Assembly (NCBI RefSeq): GCF_000004195.4
Contig: NC_030685.2
Span: 59,148,048 to 59,212,047 of the forward strand
Origin: Xenopus tropicalis
Taxonomy: Eukaryota; Chordata; Amphibia; Anura; Pipidae
Reading direction: 5' to 3'
Length of the DNA stretch: 64,000 bases
Below are positions 12,439 through 24,938 of this stretch, piece by piece. A program made the translations under genes and the position numbers. The notes beneath the pieces were generated by a model, which was not told the origin of the DNA, made no database searches, and saw nothing but the letters and a program-made list of their open reading frames with translations. The number at the start of each line of letters is the position of its first letter. The first letter of the stretch is position 1.

Positions 12439-12660
12439 TTAAAGGAATACTGTCATTGGAAAACATGTTTTTTTCAAAATGCATGCAGAATCCTGCATTG
12501 AAATCCATTTTTCAAAAACACAAACAAATTTTTATTTTTAATTTAGCAATTTCCTATGGGGCTGGCAATATTCTTCATTTCCCAGGCTGCCACAGCCATG
12601 TGACTTGTGCTCTGATAAATTTAATACAAACTTACAAACTTCTGATGTAAACAGTGTAAT
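12439..12660 (+). mobile_element. truncated T2-type MITE at the piggyBac-like right border
   Basis: It begins TTAAAGGAATACTGTCATTG and continues through GAAAACATGTTTTTTTC, which I recognise as the start of a common Xenopus T2-type repeat, then loses the pattern near 12660 with no right end. It shares its TTAA with the piggyBac-like element, suggesting the latter inserted at or beside this end. Confidence 0.55.
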
Positions 12661-14966
12661 TTAGAAATAAAAAGTACACCATAAAAATCATGACAGAATC
12701 CCATTACGTTTTGGCTAGAGTCAGCAATTCAATAAACTGAAGACTGAAAATAAATATATATAGAGAACTTTTCATTTAAAATGTACTTTGTTATTCCAGA
12801 GTGAAATTGTGTATATGTAGCTGCTTTCTGCCCTTCTAACATACTAAAACTCTTTCTGTCATTAACATTAGAGAGGGTTTGTATTTAAAAAGATCCCCCA
12901 GCGTGCTGTATGTGAGCTGTCATTCTGCTACTGAACTTTTATTAGCTTTTAAAAGACACAAGGTCCTATATTAGTGTCTCTCCCATGAGCCATAGCTTTA
13001 TTTAGTGTCTAAAATTAGAGTGTTTGCCAATGTAGAATGCTTCCTCTGCTCACCCTACAAGCCCATATAACTATCTCTCCTTCCAACACTTCAGATGTAA
13101 TACATTTATACTATACAGTATATGTATTATATATATTACAAAAAGGTTGCCCTTGTTACAAATTCATGATATTAATAGTGTAAAACCTAAATTTCAAAAG
13201 TGCTCAGAAAGTCATTCTGAGCAGCTTTATATTAGGTTGGGGGGTAGAGCTCCCTTTTATTGTTGCTACCAGTTTAAAGAAAACTTCTTTCCTATTTCTT
13301 TTTAATATAGTACCTATGACAGTCATTTATTTGGCCTGTGGGGGGCTGTTTGGGCCTTTGTACTTTTGTACTTGAAATCCTACTCTGGCCCTGGATATAA
13401 AGGATGGGTAACCCTATGATCAGGTAAATGAAGTAGCACAAGGGATAGTATTACTACATAGTGTTGTGGGCTTCTATTTCATTGTGATGCCAGAATAGTG
13501 TAGATTCTGTCCCTATGTTCTTTCCACTCATTCTTGCAGGGGCACCAGGTCTTCCCACATTCCAAAACCTTCAGGCAGGGTGTGTGAGCAGGGAAATCGC
13601 ATTGTAAGCTTCACTAAAGTAGGACACTGTCAGGAATAATTAAAGGCATTAAAAAAAAACTCTACTGTTATACTTCCCAGCTCTCCACAATACTAGTGTC
13701 TACTAGTGACAGAATGCAGAAACCCTTTCCACTGTTTTTCTCTTTGTGACATCCTGCAGCCTAGTTACAGGCTGGAGCCCCAGTGCACCTCTGGGAAAAG
13801 AGAAGGACCCAGGGAGAGCATTGCTTTGGAGCTGAAACCATGGGGTGGGCATTTTCACCGTTTCGCAAAGCACAAGGGGACAGATTTGCTCATCACTAGC
13901 TGCCAGTAAGAATAGAGGCTGCGGCGTGCTCGGCTTGGGACAAGCCTTGAGCTCCAGCCACATACAGAGAGTATTCTGCGTCCATGCTCAGCTGTTTGCG
14001 GATGCCTGTTGCCTGATACGTGGGAGCACATGCATTATCCAAAGGGAGAGGTACTTTGGGGGAGGTACTTTAGAGAAATTCCCCTGGGGTGTACTCCTCA
14101 GTGCCCACTTGGTTGAGGCATTGCACTGTAAATCCCAATTCACAGTGTTTTTTCAATAAGCAAAGAGGTTTCGGGGTCTACTGGATTGTCATAGATAACA
14201 GCCAAGCAAAGTGAGGGTGATCCAGCTCTACAGAAGTGTGGTAAGAAAAGGGTTACACTTTCTTTACCCGTGACAAGCCCCATTGTATTTTTAGCTCCTT
14301 CCATTGAGTGAAGATGCCCACACAATTCTAGACACACAATTTTAAAGGCATAGAGATACTTTCCAAATAAATCATAAACCCTAGTGCTGCTATTCTTTTG
14401 TAATGTATGTGCCCCCTGCCTCCCACAGGTAACCCCTTACTAACCTGTAGTGGGCTCTAGCACATCTTGAAGCTGAACAGCTTTGTGAGTAATGGGGCAT
14501 TTGGGGGCAGGTTTATGTTTTGATAGGCTGGAGGGCAAATGTATACAGAGCCCCAGCCTGTGAGATTTGTTACTAACCTGTGCTAAAGACTGACATAGGT
14601 TAGTAGAAAGTGGACAGACGGGCAGGGGGGAGACGGGGGGTACATACATTAGAATAGCAGCGCTAGGGTTTGTGTAGGCATAGTGACATGTCCATGTTAC
14701 TATCAATTTAAATGCAAACTGATGAAATACCATATTTTAACTCATTTTGGAATGCTAGCTTTTGGCCCAATTTAAGCCATTTGATTTTTAAGGTAAATAT
14801 TATTACTTTATTATCTGTGGACTGTTTTTGAATCTTTTTGTGCAAGTCTGATATTTAGTTGAGCAGAAACGTCAAGCAGAATTTAGCCAAGCAGAAATGA
14901 TTTACACATGTAGTGGTTTATTTATTGTGACTTTTTGGCAAGCAGTGTTCAAACTTTGCTACTCAC

Positions 14967-15105
14967 CCCGCTGTCTCTCCCCAGTCACACCACAGCTTCT
15001 TTCCCAGCTCTTCCATTTCTATCTCGAAATGCTGCAAACAGAATTCGTTCATAACATGGCTGTACAGCGCCTCATTACAGCATTCGACCGCCATTAAGGG
15101 AGACG
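14967..15105 (-). CDS. ramp1: ramp1 exon 2: N-terminal ectodomain
   Basis: Encodes residues 18-63 and two bases of codon 64. It begins after a strong acceptor (pyrimidine-rich tract ending CACTTGCAG) and ends at GCGGG|GTGAGT. It contributes the first part of the RAMP ectodomain, including cysteines 27, 40 and 57 and the family signature LWCDWG at 55-60, which is identical to human RAMP1. Human disulfides pair 27-82, 40-72 and 57-104, so all three bridges span the exon 2/3 boundary. Residue 26 is also cysteine, giving a CC pair that human RAMP1 lacks. Phase 1 entry and phase 2 exit fit exons 1 and 3 exactly. Confidence 0.95.
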
Positions 15106-15496
15106 CTGCAAGTGAATGAAAAAGACAAGGGAATCACCTTAAAAATTCTGCCTCAAAGTGAGCCCCAATCAGAGCTTTCATATAAGTGGAACAGCTGAAG
15201 GAATGAGAACTTGCTCTACATGTGTGTATCTTATATAAATGGCAGGCTTGTCAAACAGAGAATTGGATAATGGCGTTATCAAAATTCCAATTGCGTTCAA
15301 AGAGATAAATATAGAAAGAAAGTATTATAAGTGATTTGCAAAGTCCCAGGGCAGTCAAAAAAGATGTTGAGATGGAAAGTTATAATTAGAAATCAAGTTA
15401 TCTACAAAATTTAACAAGCAGTTGCTTGTCCCCAGTTTAGAGAAGTTAAAGGATGCATGATGAACATGAATGGATGAGAACAGTGTGAGCTAAACA

Positions 15497-15717
15497 TAGG
15501 GGCAAATTTATCAAAGCATGAAATTAAAGCTTACCACAATAACCCCCCCCCCCCCCATTCATTCCTAAGGGATTTTTAGAGGAATATATATCAAATGGTA
15601 AACTCTAACATTCACCCATTAATAAATACACCTCTTAAAATCCCATAGGAATGAATACAGAGTAGGGGAATTTTATTGTGGTGACCTCTAATTTCAAACT
15701 TTGATAAATGTGCCCAT
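15497..15717. mobile_element. foldback MITE ('GGGGCAAATTTATCAAAG' family)
   Basis: The left TAGGGGCAAATTTATCAAAG is inverted at the right as CTTTGATAAATGTGCCCATA, with inverted internal blocks (CCCCATTCATTCCTAAGGG against CCCATAGGAATGAATACAG). A second copy is at 31247-31462. A run of cytosines (15542-15556) lies in the left arm. Confidence 0.75.
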
Positions 15718-18700
15718 AACAGTAATGCAAAGCTACCTCCCAGCTGGGATGGCTGACACAATGCTTGCCAAAACAGAGACATTGATTGCCATTCCTTAAA
15801 TTATTTAAGTCTTCTGAAGGAGCAGTTTGCATGCCTATAAGGGAACTATAGGGATGATTGTTTCTCTGCTGCTTTGAATGAGTACTAAAAAAGAAAAGCT
15901 AGGGTACATAATGGGATATGCAAACTCCAAAACACAGAAGAGATTCATAATTACAGGTTTTGGGGCAGTTAAAGACATTCAGGTCCATAAAGTTAAATCA
16001 AATTGTTCCACTCATTGTTCTACCTGCAGTGGCTGAAAAAAGTAAATCACTGATTGGTTGCTATGGATTACTGCCCATGAAACGTTGCCCAGTGTTGATA
16101 AACTAACCCCAGACAAACAAGTATTGAAAAGGAGGCAGTAACAATTATAACCCGGAATCCTTTCTGCACCCAAAACCCAAGTCTCTAAACCGATATAAGT
16201 GGAGATGCCTTTTCTTTATTTAATGGCATTCTGTCCATTAGTAACCCAACCACTTGACCATCAGTCACAACCCTTGATATCAAGTCCTACAACGTAACTG
16301 CCCCTGCATTTAAGAATCTTTTTCAAATGATATTGAAACCTCCTTTCCTACAGTCTCACTGGATGCCTCTAACATAAAACGTAATTAGATAAGTCTTGTG
16401 TTCACCTTGAACATAAGGATTTACACTGATCTAATTGTCTCTACTAATAAAAAAAATGCAGTTTGGCATGCATATCTTTACAGCTTAAACTATACCTTCA
16501 TTAGTTTATTTGTCTGAACTTGTCAGAGTTTTTTTGTCTTTACTATGTTTGATTTGCATAAAGGAGCCTTATAGGAAGCATTCATCATACTGCTCCCCAT
16601 AAGCACAAACTTCATCTACAGTCAACTTTTCTCTATTTCCTTGTCCAATCTTTCAAAACTGCAAAATGATTCTGAACAGAACAAATGTCCAGCTGATATT
16701 TTTGTGTTCCTTTCTAATGCCTTACTTCTGAACAAGGATAAAAAATGGAAAATGTTTGAGCCTAGAATAAATTCTGTTGGTTCCTCAATTAGCTCAGCAA
16801 AGCTATTGTAGTTCTCAGTTCTGCAACAGGAAGCAAAAACACAAGTGTGGTTACACATGTGACAACATTTGACACAGGTCTCTGCGCCGAGACCTGTGGC
16901 CAATCAGCAATGTGCAGAAAGAGTGTAAGTGTGTAATAAACATGTCAGTTTGCTCCACCTTGCTCCTCACTTGGTAAATATGTCCTATGGTCTGAGAAGA
17001 GAACAAAACAGGAGGCTGCTGCTCATACATCTCTAATGCCCATATGTCTGTGGGAAGATAATCATACAATTTAAGGGTTGGACTGACAAGCTAACTAGCT
17101 GAAATTGCTGCAGCCTGTCATATGGAGGACTCTCTGTATCTTATAATATGTATATTGAAGTCTCATATTATGCTATTTAGTTTGAGCCTGCAATAGGCTA
17201 AATGGATTTCCATGAATATTATAGAGATTAAGTTACGGCTGATGGAGTACAGATGGGCAGCAAGTTATGCACCTCTTCACCACTGTCCCTTTCTTATTTC
17301 TGATTTTTTTATTTTGCATTATTGCCACCAATTAAAAGTTTTATTGAGCAGTGTTGCTTTAAGAAGACAACTTTATGGTTGCTAGACTACAGCTCCTACC
17401 ATGTGCAATAACCCTTTATAATACACTAGTTAACGCTGGGAGTTGTTGCCCAGAAACAGATGGGTGGAGCAACACTACTACAGAACCGATCAGCAAGGTA
17501 TATTTCCTATAGAAGGTACATAAATCTTCCATAATTCCTATTTGCACTCATTAGTAAATAAATAAGCAACCCAAAGTCAATTACAGTTCAAAGAGGATCA
17601 TTATGGGGAAAAACTGTAGTTTAGATATCAGACCAACTTAGATGTCAGATGAGCTAGAATAACTATGCTACAATGTCTCCTGCGGCGATCACAGAATAGG
17701 GCAATGAGTAGGACACTGAAACTAGGAAAGTTTATTTTGACCAGTGTTGCTAGAATCCATCCCTGATGATCCATGACTACGGCAAAGTCTGCCACTTGGC
17801 GGTATCTCACCAGCCTTGCTGGTAAAATACCAGTGATGAGGCTAGTATTACAGACCAGTAAATTTGCTATTAAATTTGTAAATACTTGTCGTTCTGCCCC
17901 ATATCCTGCTTCCAGGTTGGCCTCTCCTCTCCTGCCCCTCTATCTCTCTGTCAAACTCAAATGTTCAGCTGATTGGCCCAAGTCTGCCCCATCACATAAC
18001 TGATCCACTTTCAGATTATTGCCCCATCCCTCACAATCCTACAAATTGATTAGGATCAAAATTTTCCGCAAGAAAGTCTCCTTCTCAGAGATGGGCACAG
18101 CCTTCTGTGCTGACAGAAAATATGTTTTGGACATAATAACAAAAGGTAAATAATTTGTACCAAATCTATTAGGCAATCAAATGTTTACATTCCATCTGAT
18201 GAACAGCAATATCTACTTGCTGATTGGTTGCTATTAGTTAATAGACCTGTTATCAACTGAGACCTTTATTAACCTTGATTCTAATGTTTTTTTTTTTTTA
18301 ATTTTGGTTTATTGTTAGTTTAATATTAAGTAGCAAGAAGTCCCCCAAAGGGACCAACTGGGTTCAGCACCTGATGCATGAGGCCCACTGATTTTTATAA
18401 ACATATCTGGTGCCAATATGAAGGCATAACAAACTGTCTCTGCATGTGTTCCGGGCTCTTCTTTGAAACGTAGTCATTTGAGAGGCATGGTTTTCTGGTC
18501 ACTGTTATTACATTCTCTCAGCTGCAGGTGGCCAGACATGCTACAGACCCTTGTTTTATAGATTTCAGGTTTAACCACCCCCAGGGGTTTATTCACAAAC
18601 ATGGAGAAAAGGGAAACTAGGAAACATAATGGCCATTAAATTGCCTTAAAAGAGCATCATATTTACAAAAGCCACACTCCAGTTTTTGTGATATGGGCCA

Positions 18701-18719
18701 ATGGAGGCATTAACAAGCC

Positions 18720-18858
18720 GACGTGGTCCCCAATTCAACGGGAAAATCAAACCTGCCCGATCAAGATCTGGACAATTTTAGGCCAGACATCGGTCGGGTA
18801 GGCCCGTCGGGGTGCCCATATACATGAAGATGAAATCTTCCCATGTATGGCCACTTTA
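18720..18858. mobile_element. partial copy of the 'GGTGGCCATACA' MITE
   Basis: Contains CCTGCCCGATCAAGATCTGG and CATCGGTCGGGTAGGCCCGT, and ends CCATGTATGGCCACTTTAA. The left terminus is not visible. Confidence 0.55.
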
Positions 18859-19177
18859 AGGCATCTTCTATTTCTTATCTCGGCTCATTCCTAAAAAGAA
18901 GTGTATCTGGTCCCTGAGCGGAGATATAACTTTATTCTGTTTTTCTATGAATATGAATAAATACAGCTTTGAAGTTCATAGATAACTAAAGCAGAAAGTT
19001 TGTTCTTCAGTGCTGTAATCTTATCTACTTCAAAATGTTATACTCCACACACAAACCTTTTCCAGTTACTCTGAAAGCAAAATAAGGAGCCCCATGGGCT
19101 TGGAAAATGCAGCATTATTTAGATATAGTCTCCAACCAATGACAATACGTTTGAGGCTAAAAAAAGAAGAGCACACT

Positions 19178-19710
19178 TAGGGGCTGATTTACTTACCCAC
19201 GAACGGGTCGAAATGAGTCCGATTGCGTTTTTTTCGTAATGATCGGTATTTTGCGATTTTTTCGTATTTTTTGCGATTTTTTCGGATTCTTTGCGAATTT
19301 TTCGTTACCAATACGATTTTTGCGTAAAAACGCGAGTTTTTCGTATCCATTACGAAAGTTGCGTAAAAAGTTGTGCATTTTTCGTAGCGTTAAAACTTAC
19401 GCGAAAAGTTGCGCATTTTTCGTAGCGTTAAAACTTAAAAGGTGCAAAGTTTCGCGTAAGTTTTAACGCTACGAAAAAAGCGCAACTTTTTGCGCAAGTT
19501 TTAACGCTACGAAAAATCGCCAGATTTTACGCAACTTTCGTAATGGATACGAAAAACTCGCGTTTTTACGCAAAAATCGTATTGGTAACGAAAAATTCGT
19601 AAAGAATCCGAAAAAATCGCAAAACATACGAAAAAGTCGCAAAATGTTCGTTTTCAAGTCAGAACTTTTCCAATTCGGGTCGGATTCGTGGGTTAGTAAA
19701 TCAGCCCCTA
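19178..19710. mobile_element. large CpG-rich foldback MITE (TA target)
   Basis: The ends GGGGCTGATTTACT and AGTAAATCAGCCCC are perfect inverted repeats flanked by TA on both sides. Almost the whole element folds back: TTTTTCGTATCCATTACGAA, GCGTAAAAACGCGAG and CCAATACGATTTTTGC recur inverted in the second half. It is rich in TTTTTCG and CGAAAAA words. No transposase is present, and the frames on both strands are palindrome artefacts. Confidence 0.85.
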
Positions 19711-20000
19711 ACTGTTCCTCAAGCGGCTGCTGCTTGCCTTTTCCTTTCTGTGAAACAGCAGCAGTCCTGTTGAGCATTTGTGCTGACATTTTAGCTACTT
19801 TTTTTTTATTATTGCAGAACATTGTGTCACCGATGGCACTAGATCTTTTACAAAGATATTGTTCATTTTGTTGTTGTATTTCAGAGCCCTTAACCATTTC
19901 TGTGCAGGATCTGTCTTATGTATGTATGTCAAGAGATTTAGGGAGACATAAATTATATGGCCCTGGCACTGTGGCAGGTTAGAGACAGTGCTGCTTGGCA

Positions 20001-20320
20001 TGTAAAGGTTCACCTTTAAGTTAACTTATAGTATGTTATAGAATGCCATATTCCTAGCAACTTTGCAACTGGTTTTCATTATATATTGCTTATAGTTTTT
20101 GAATTAAATGCATTATTCTGCCTCTTTCCGTCTTTCAAATGGGGTCACTGACCCCAGCAGTTAAAAGACTATTGCTCTGTGAGGCTACAATATTATTGTT
20201 CATTTTTATTATGTATCTTTTATTGCAGGCCATCTTCTGTTCATATTGCCATCTTACATTTAAACCATTGCCTGGTTTCTAGGGTAAATAAGACCACATC
20301 AACCAGATAACATTAAGAGC
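20001..20320 (+). mobile_element. truncated T2-type MITE
   Basis: Starts AAAGGTTCACCTTTAAGTT and follows the copies at 22417-22802 and 33566-34062 (GTATGTTATAGAATG, then GGGGTCACTGACCCCAGCAG), then fades without a right terminus. Confidence 0.65.
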
Positions 20321-22081
20321 TGAATGTTTTTATTTTTCTTTCCATTGTGGTATTACTTAGTTTTAGCCTTGGCAAAACAACCAATATTATTTGTCAAATT
20401 TGACATTTTGCTCTATTATAAATGTGCCCCAAAGTAAAAAAGGGACATGTCCTAGTTGTCCAAGGGTGTGGCATGATGCCACTGGGGAGTGGCCTGTCGA
20501 TCTAGGATGTAAATGGCACTCTCTGTACCAGGGACAAGTCATTGGATTGTTTTCCCTGTAGCCTTTACAGTTTTAGCATTCCCTGTAGTAAGAACTATTC
20601 TGCAGGAAAATGTCAGGGTTTAGTGATGCTTCAATTGCAGAGGAAGGAAAACAAAGACTTCACATTGGTTATAAATTAATTATGGGTTATATTTAATAAA
20701 AGGAGCATAAAGTGTATTAATCATTTCAGAGGCATAGTTATTATAATTATAATATAATTATTATACTATACAATATTAAAGTGTACTGAATGATAGTATC
20801 TATTCAACAAGGTGCATATCAGTAATTGCTTCACGTGTTTGTGGCTTGTGTAGCCATTTGATCACTTCTACAGCTCCTCTATTTGTTTTCAATTTTGTGA
20901 TCTGTTTTTCTGGCTATGTGGCAACATCCTTTGTTTGAAACCAGATGTGTCAGTCTCTATGAGCCACAAGTCATATATATTATTTATAAATTGCCTATTT
21001 GTGTGTGTTTCTAATTTATAAAGCTCCCAAAATATTCCACAGTGCTACACAACAGGAGGGACGGGGGACCCAACAGATTATATACCAAAGCAGGAGTTAA
21101 AGGGGGCTCTTCTCATTAGAACTTCTAGAGCTTACAGGCTACAAGCCTAAGAACAGTTATCATTTAAATGGCATTATAGTTTGCCCCCCCACAAGAGGCT
21201 ATTTTTAGCAGTGATTTTGTTTTGGGACTGCATCAAAATCAATCAGTTTAAATCTGTAGCTGGCTATAACTGAGTGACATGTGACTTTAGGGAACATGCA
21301 TTGCTCAAATGTCTTCCATTCATGATTTGGCTCATACGTAAATATGCTCAGCAACGGAAGCAATTTAAGCCATATGTATGCAACCAGGTCAGGAGGTCGT
21401 TCCATTTTAGCATATTACAGGCACAAAACAGCTTATTTTGATCCACTTTTTTGGGGAGTTCATACATCAAAATGCCTCCTTAATGCTTCCAGCCTCCCAT
21501 ACTCTTGTGACTACTGGGGACAACTATTTGCCTTCCCTGGTAAAGTGCTGATGCCTCACAGCAAAAACACCACTGGTTAGTGGCACTAACAGCCCTGTCT
21601 ATAGTTATAGGGTAAAAAATGGTTGAAAAAGTGTCCATCAAGTTCTTTTATGTTTATATGAAAACTGCCTAAGTGCTAGGTGATCTAGAGGAAGGCATAA
21701 AACCCTCCTGATTCTCATTATTTGGTGTGAAGGTGATATGAAGTCATGTAATTTGGCTACCTTTACAACATCAAAAGTTTTTCCTATAACATTTTCATCC
21801 TTTATGACTGACTCATAATATACAGTATTCAACAAAAGAATATACATGTCATGATATAAAGCTGATTAGTAATTTAGGTTCTAATTATTTGGCAGCTTCA
21901 GCACCAATGCATTCTGCATCAGAATATGACAATCTACCCTGTACCAGCAGCTAGTATAACAAGCAACCCAAAGTTTCTGCTTGATGATTGACAAGCCCTA
22001 AGCTTAGCTTCTTAATAGCTGCCCAGAGCAAACTGAGCATGTGCAGTGCCACTGACACTCAAAATTTGTGAAGCTCCTGTC

Positions 22082-22360
22082 TAGTGGCGTAACAATAGAG
22101 GAAGCAGGCTCCACAGCCATGGGGCGCCCAGACCATGTGGTCTGCTTCCTCCATTTTACATATAAATCCCACCTCCACACTGGCTCTGAGGTATGAGAGC
22201 AGACGGGGAGCGGGATTTATATGGGCGAAAGGGACACATCAGGGTGGAGGGAGGATGCGTCAGGGCAGGGGGTCTGGTAAGTTTTCTACTCAGTGCCAGG
22301 CCCCTTTTTAAGTTTTTTTTTTTTTGCAGGGGAGCCCAGCGCAGGGTAGTTATGCCACTG
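22082..22360. mobile_element. hAT-type MITE inserted in a T2 element
   Basis: The ends TAGTGGCGTAAC and GTTATGCCACTG (reading into the right border) are inverted, and the flanks CTCCTGTC (22074-22081) and CTCCTGTG (22361-22368) form a 7/8 target duplication. Confidence 0.75.
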
Positions 22361-22416
22361 CTCCTGTGCACAACTTCAAAAGCCTGGATTATCACAACTA
22401 TAGTGATGCTGACCCT

Positions 22417-22802
22417 ATAAAGGGGTGGTTCATCTTTAATTTAACTTTTAGTATGTTCTAGAATGACCACTTCTAAGCAACTTTTCAATTGTAGCTTTCA
22501 ATTGGGGGTCACTGACCCCAACAGCTAAAAGTATTGCTCTCTGAGGCTACAGTTTTATTGTTATTATTTTATAACTTTTTTCATTCAGACACTTTCCTAT
22601 TCATATATCAGTATCTCATGCAAACCACTTCCTGGTTGCTAAGATAATTTGGACCCTAGCAACCAGATATCTGTTATAACTCCAAACTGGAGAGTTGCTG
22701 AACAATTACTGAATAATTGAAAAAAAAACCAATTACAAATAGTCCTAGAGAATTACTCTACATTATACTAAAAAATAACTCAAAGGTGAACAACCCCTTT
22801 AA
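22417..22802 (+). mobile_element. T2-type MITE inserted in a T2 element
   Basis: The left ATAAAGGGGTGGTTCATCTTT and right AAAGGTGAACAACCCCTTTAA are inverted termini; the right TTAA is intact and the left has mutated. A very common Xenopus family; related copies are at 20001 and 33566. Confidence 0.8.
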
Positions 22803-23568
22803 GATGGTGCAAATAGTTCATGATATCAAATATAGCATTTATAATCATTTTTGTTTTTAGGGTTTAGTTCAACTAAACTGTGCAAAGAACTCAGATCATA
22901 CATCACTTTGTTGCTCTTGAAGCTGGATGAGACAAATATATGTGACAGTGACTTTTTCTCTGAGATCGAGCATTTATGAAGCACTGGAAACATCTATGAA
23001 TTTTTTATGCGAGCAGCCTGAGGGCAGATGCACTAATTTGATCCCTTTTCTATGTACTCTGCCTTATGTGACTCAGAATTTACTTTCATCCCCAGAGATG
23101 CATTGACTATTTCAAAGGAAAACCCCCAAACAATGTAGGTCTCTATAAGTATATATTGCATAAACAAGCTCATATGTAAAACCCGCTTCATTTAAATAAA
23201 CAATTTTCATAAAAATATCAGTGCTTTCATGTGCTTTTGGGTAATCCTAAGTAGAAAATTGCCATTTTAAGAATTAAGGGCCGCCTCCTGGGTCATAGGA
23301 TTCACAGTGCACACAAACAAGCCAAGGCACACATACATGCTAGGCTCCATCAGCCAATTAATGGACAGTTCTGCCTTTAGCTCCCACAGCACTTCCTGTT
23401 ACAGTCAGAGCTGCATTATTTCTGGTCATGTGATCTCTGAGGGAGCACACAGCCCATCACTAAATGGCGGCTCAAGGGAAAGGATGCAAAAGGGCAGTAT
23501 TTACTGATATATATATTCCAGTTTGGCGAGATTCTTTTATAGGTCACTTTATATAAACTATCTGTTGG

Positions 23569-24561
23569 TTAAAGGCGAAGGAAAGTCTTTATGGCATTTT
23601 ACTGGCAATAAATTAGTTACATTAGTGCCACCTAGAACACTATATTTATTTTGCAGAAAGCATTATCATACCTGAGTAAAGAGCCCTAGAAGCTTTCTCC
23701 ATTTGTTTAAAGGAGAATGCAAGTCAAAATTTAAAAAGCATACTGCCCAATAGTCCTCCTATTGTTTAGTAAAAACGCCACACTTTTGGCTCACCTAATC
23801 AAATATTTACTCAGTCACACTTACTTCACATTTTCTAGAACAGGCAGCCATCTCTAAAAAGGTATTCTCCCTTCCTTTCCCTCCTTGCCTCATACTGCAC
23901 ATGTGTTTCATTCCCTCCCCCCCTCCCCTCTGCCAGATCCGCTTCTGATTGGCTGGTGGGTATGTGTAGCTCAGTACAGCAGACAGGATCAAGTTACACA
24001 CACGCTCAGAGAATAGGAAGGCTGCCGCTGGCACCTACAGGAAGGACAGAGAGATTTCAGTGATGTCACTGTAGTCTTCACACTGCTGTAGGCTGCCAGC
24101 ACCATATCTCAGAGAAGCAAGCAGGGATCTGGGAATTTAGATATGCAGTAAGTACTTAAAAAGAATGCCTTTAGACTTACTTTTCATTTATATTAACCTT
24201 TCATTGTCCTTTAAGACTGCAGCTACTATTTTAAGTAGCTTCCTGCTGCAGCTCTAGCTTTTTTAGCTCAGATCACACATTCCTAAGGGAGGGGGGAGGG
24301 AGTTCTTAGCATTCTTGTGGGAGGGGAGAGCAGGAGAGGGGAGAGGAGAGAAAACTGTGCAGACTCTGGCCCCAGGAATGAAGGATTTTTCTGAGAAAGA
24401 AAGTTGGATCCCCTAAGAACATGTTTACAAAAAAAGGAGACAAGATCCTGTGTTTCTTTTGATAGAGGACTCAGTGCAATTTTTCTGCGAGTGCTTATGG
24501 CTGTACTTACATAGACCTTTCTGATAAAGCTTTCTTTGTTTTTACCTTTCCTTCCCTTTAA
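23569..24561. mobile_element. T2-type element carrying a nested T2 element
   Basis: The outer ends TTAAAGGCGAAGGAAAG and CCTTTCCTTCCCTTTAA are inverted with TTAA at both sides. A different T2-type element occupies 23707-24214 inside it. Without the insert the outer element would be about 485 bp. Confidence 0.75.
23707..24214. mobile_element. inner T2-type element, 508 bp
   Basis: Begins TTAAAGGAGAATGCAAGTC and ends CATTGTCCTTTAA, with TTAA at each border. It contains a pyrimidine-rich segment and a short inverted pair GGCTGCCGCTGGC and GGCTGCCAGC. Confidence 0.7.
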
Positions 24562-24938
24562 GTATTTATTCTGGGGGTATAGTTTTCCTAAATATACACA
24601 TCATGACCCAGCAATTTAGTTTAAAAACTGTGGTTGGCAAAGCATTCAGCTTTGGGTGTTGAACCTTACATGGCAAGCCACCCCATATAAATATGAACCC
24701 ACGAGGATAATCTAAAGAGAATTGCACTAGAATGATTGTGGATTACCATAAGGGTAACCAGTACAGTTGTCTGGTCCCACAGTTCCAAGTAGGGCCCAGT
24801 GCCGTGGAAATGAGGTGGAGCTAGGAAGGTTTAGGGGCAGCACTCGGTGGGTTAAGGGTGGTGCTGGGATTTCTCCCATGTGACTCCTGCATCCGGCTCC
24901 CGGTTCTTTGCTCCTGCAACAAGAGATTTAGCTTGGAC

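Larger units (their letters stand above)
9603..12442. mobile_element. non-autonomous piggyBac-like element, left tip missing
   Basis: The right end reads CTGGCAGTAAAAGGGTTAA, with TTAA at 12439-12442. The left side carries GTGGCAGTAAAAGGGCTTAA at 9622-9642 and several hairpins. From memory both ends resemble the piggyBac-like (Uribo-type) elements of Xenopus. No transposase frame lies between; the interior is long tandem repeats plus T-rich and ACACTT-rich sequence. The terminal bases that should precede GCCAA at the left (a TTAA and the tip of the inverted repeat) are absent and hAT sequence abuts instead, so this copy should not be mobilisable. Confidence 0.8.
5392..14966 (-). other. ramp1: ramp1 intron 2
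   Basis: Bounded by GTGAGT at 14966-14961 and CCCAG ending at 5392 on the minus strand. It holds the MITEs at 6.5-6.7 and 8.4-9.1 kb and the piggyBac-like composite at 9.4-12.7 kb. The stretches 6723-8100 and 12661-14960 show no recognised element apart from a cytosine run near 8082-8096. The sequence at about 5856-6020 looks like a dispersed repeat piece, but I cannot define its ends. Confidence 0.85.
21890..22870 (+). mobile_element. T2-type MITE interrupted by two later insertions
   Basis: Segments at about 21890-22073, 22369-22416 and 22803-22870 match in order the intact element at 62560-62927 (GAGCATGTGCAGTGCCACTG, then AAAGCCTGGATTATCAC, then TTTTTAGGGTTTAGTTC). The gaps are filled by a hAT MITE and another T2-type MITE. 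Both outer tips have lost TTAA. Confidence 0.7.

Noticed and set aside
19193..19897. Several frames of 61-142 codons rich in F, R and K
   Set aside because: They arise from the TTTTTCG/CGAAAAA foldback MITE.
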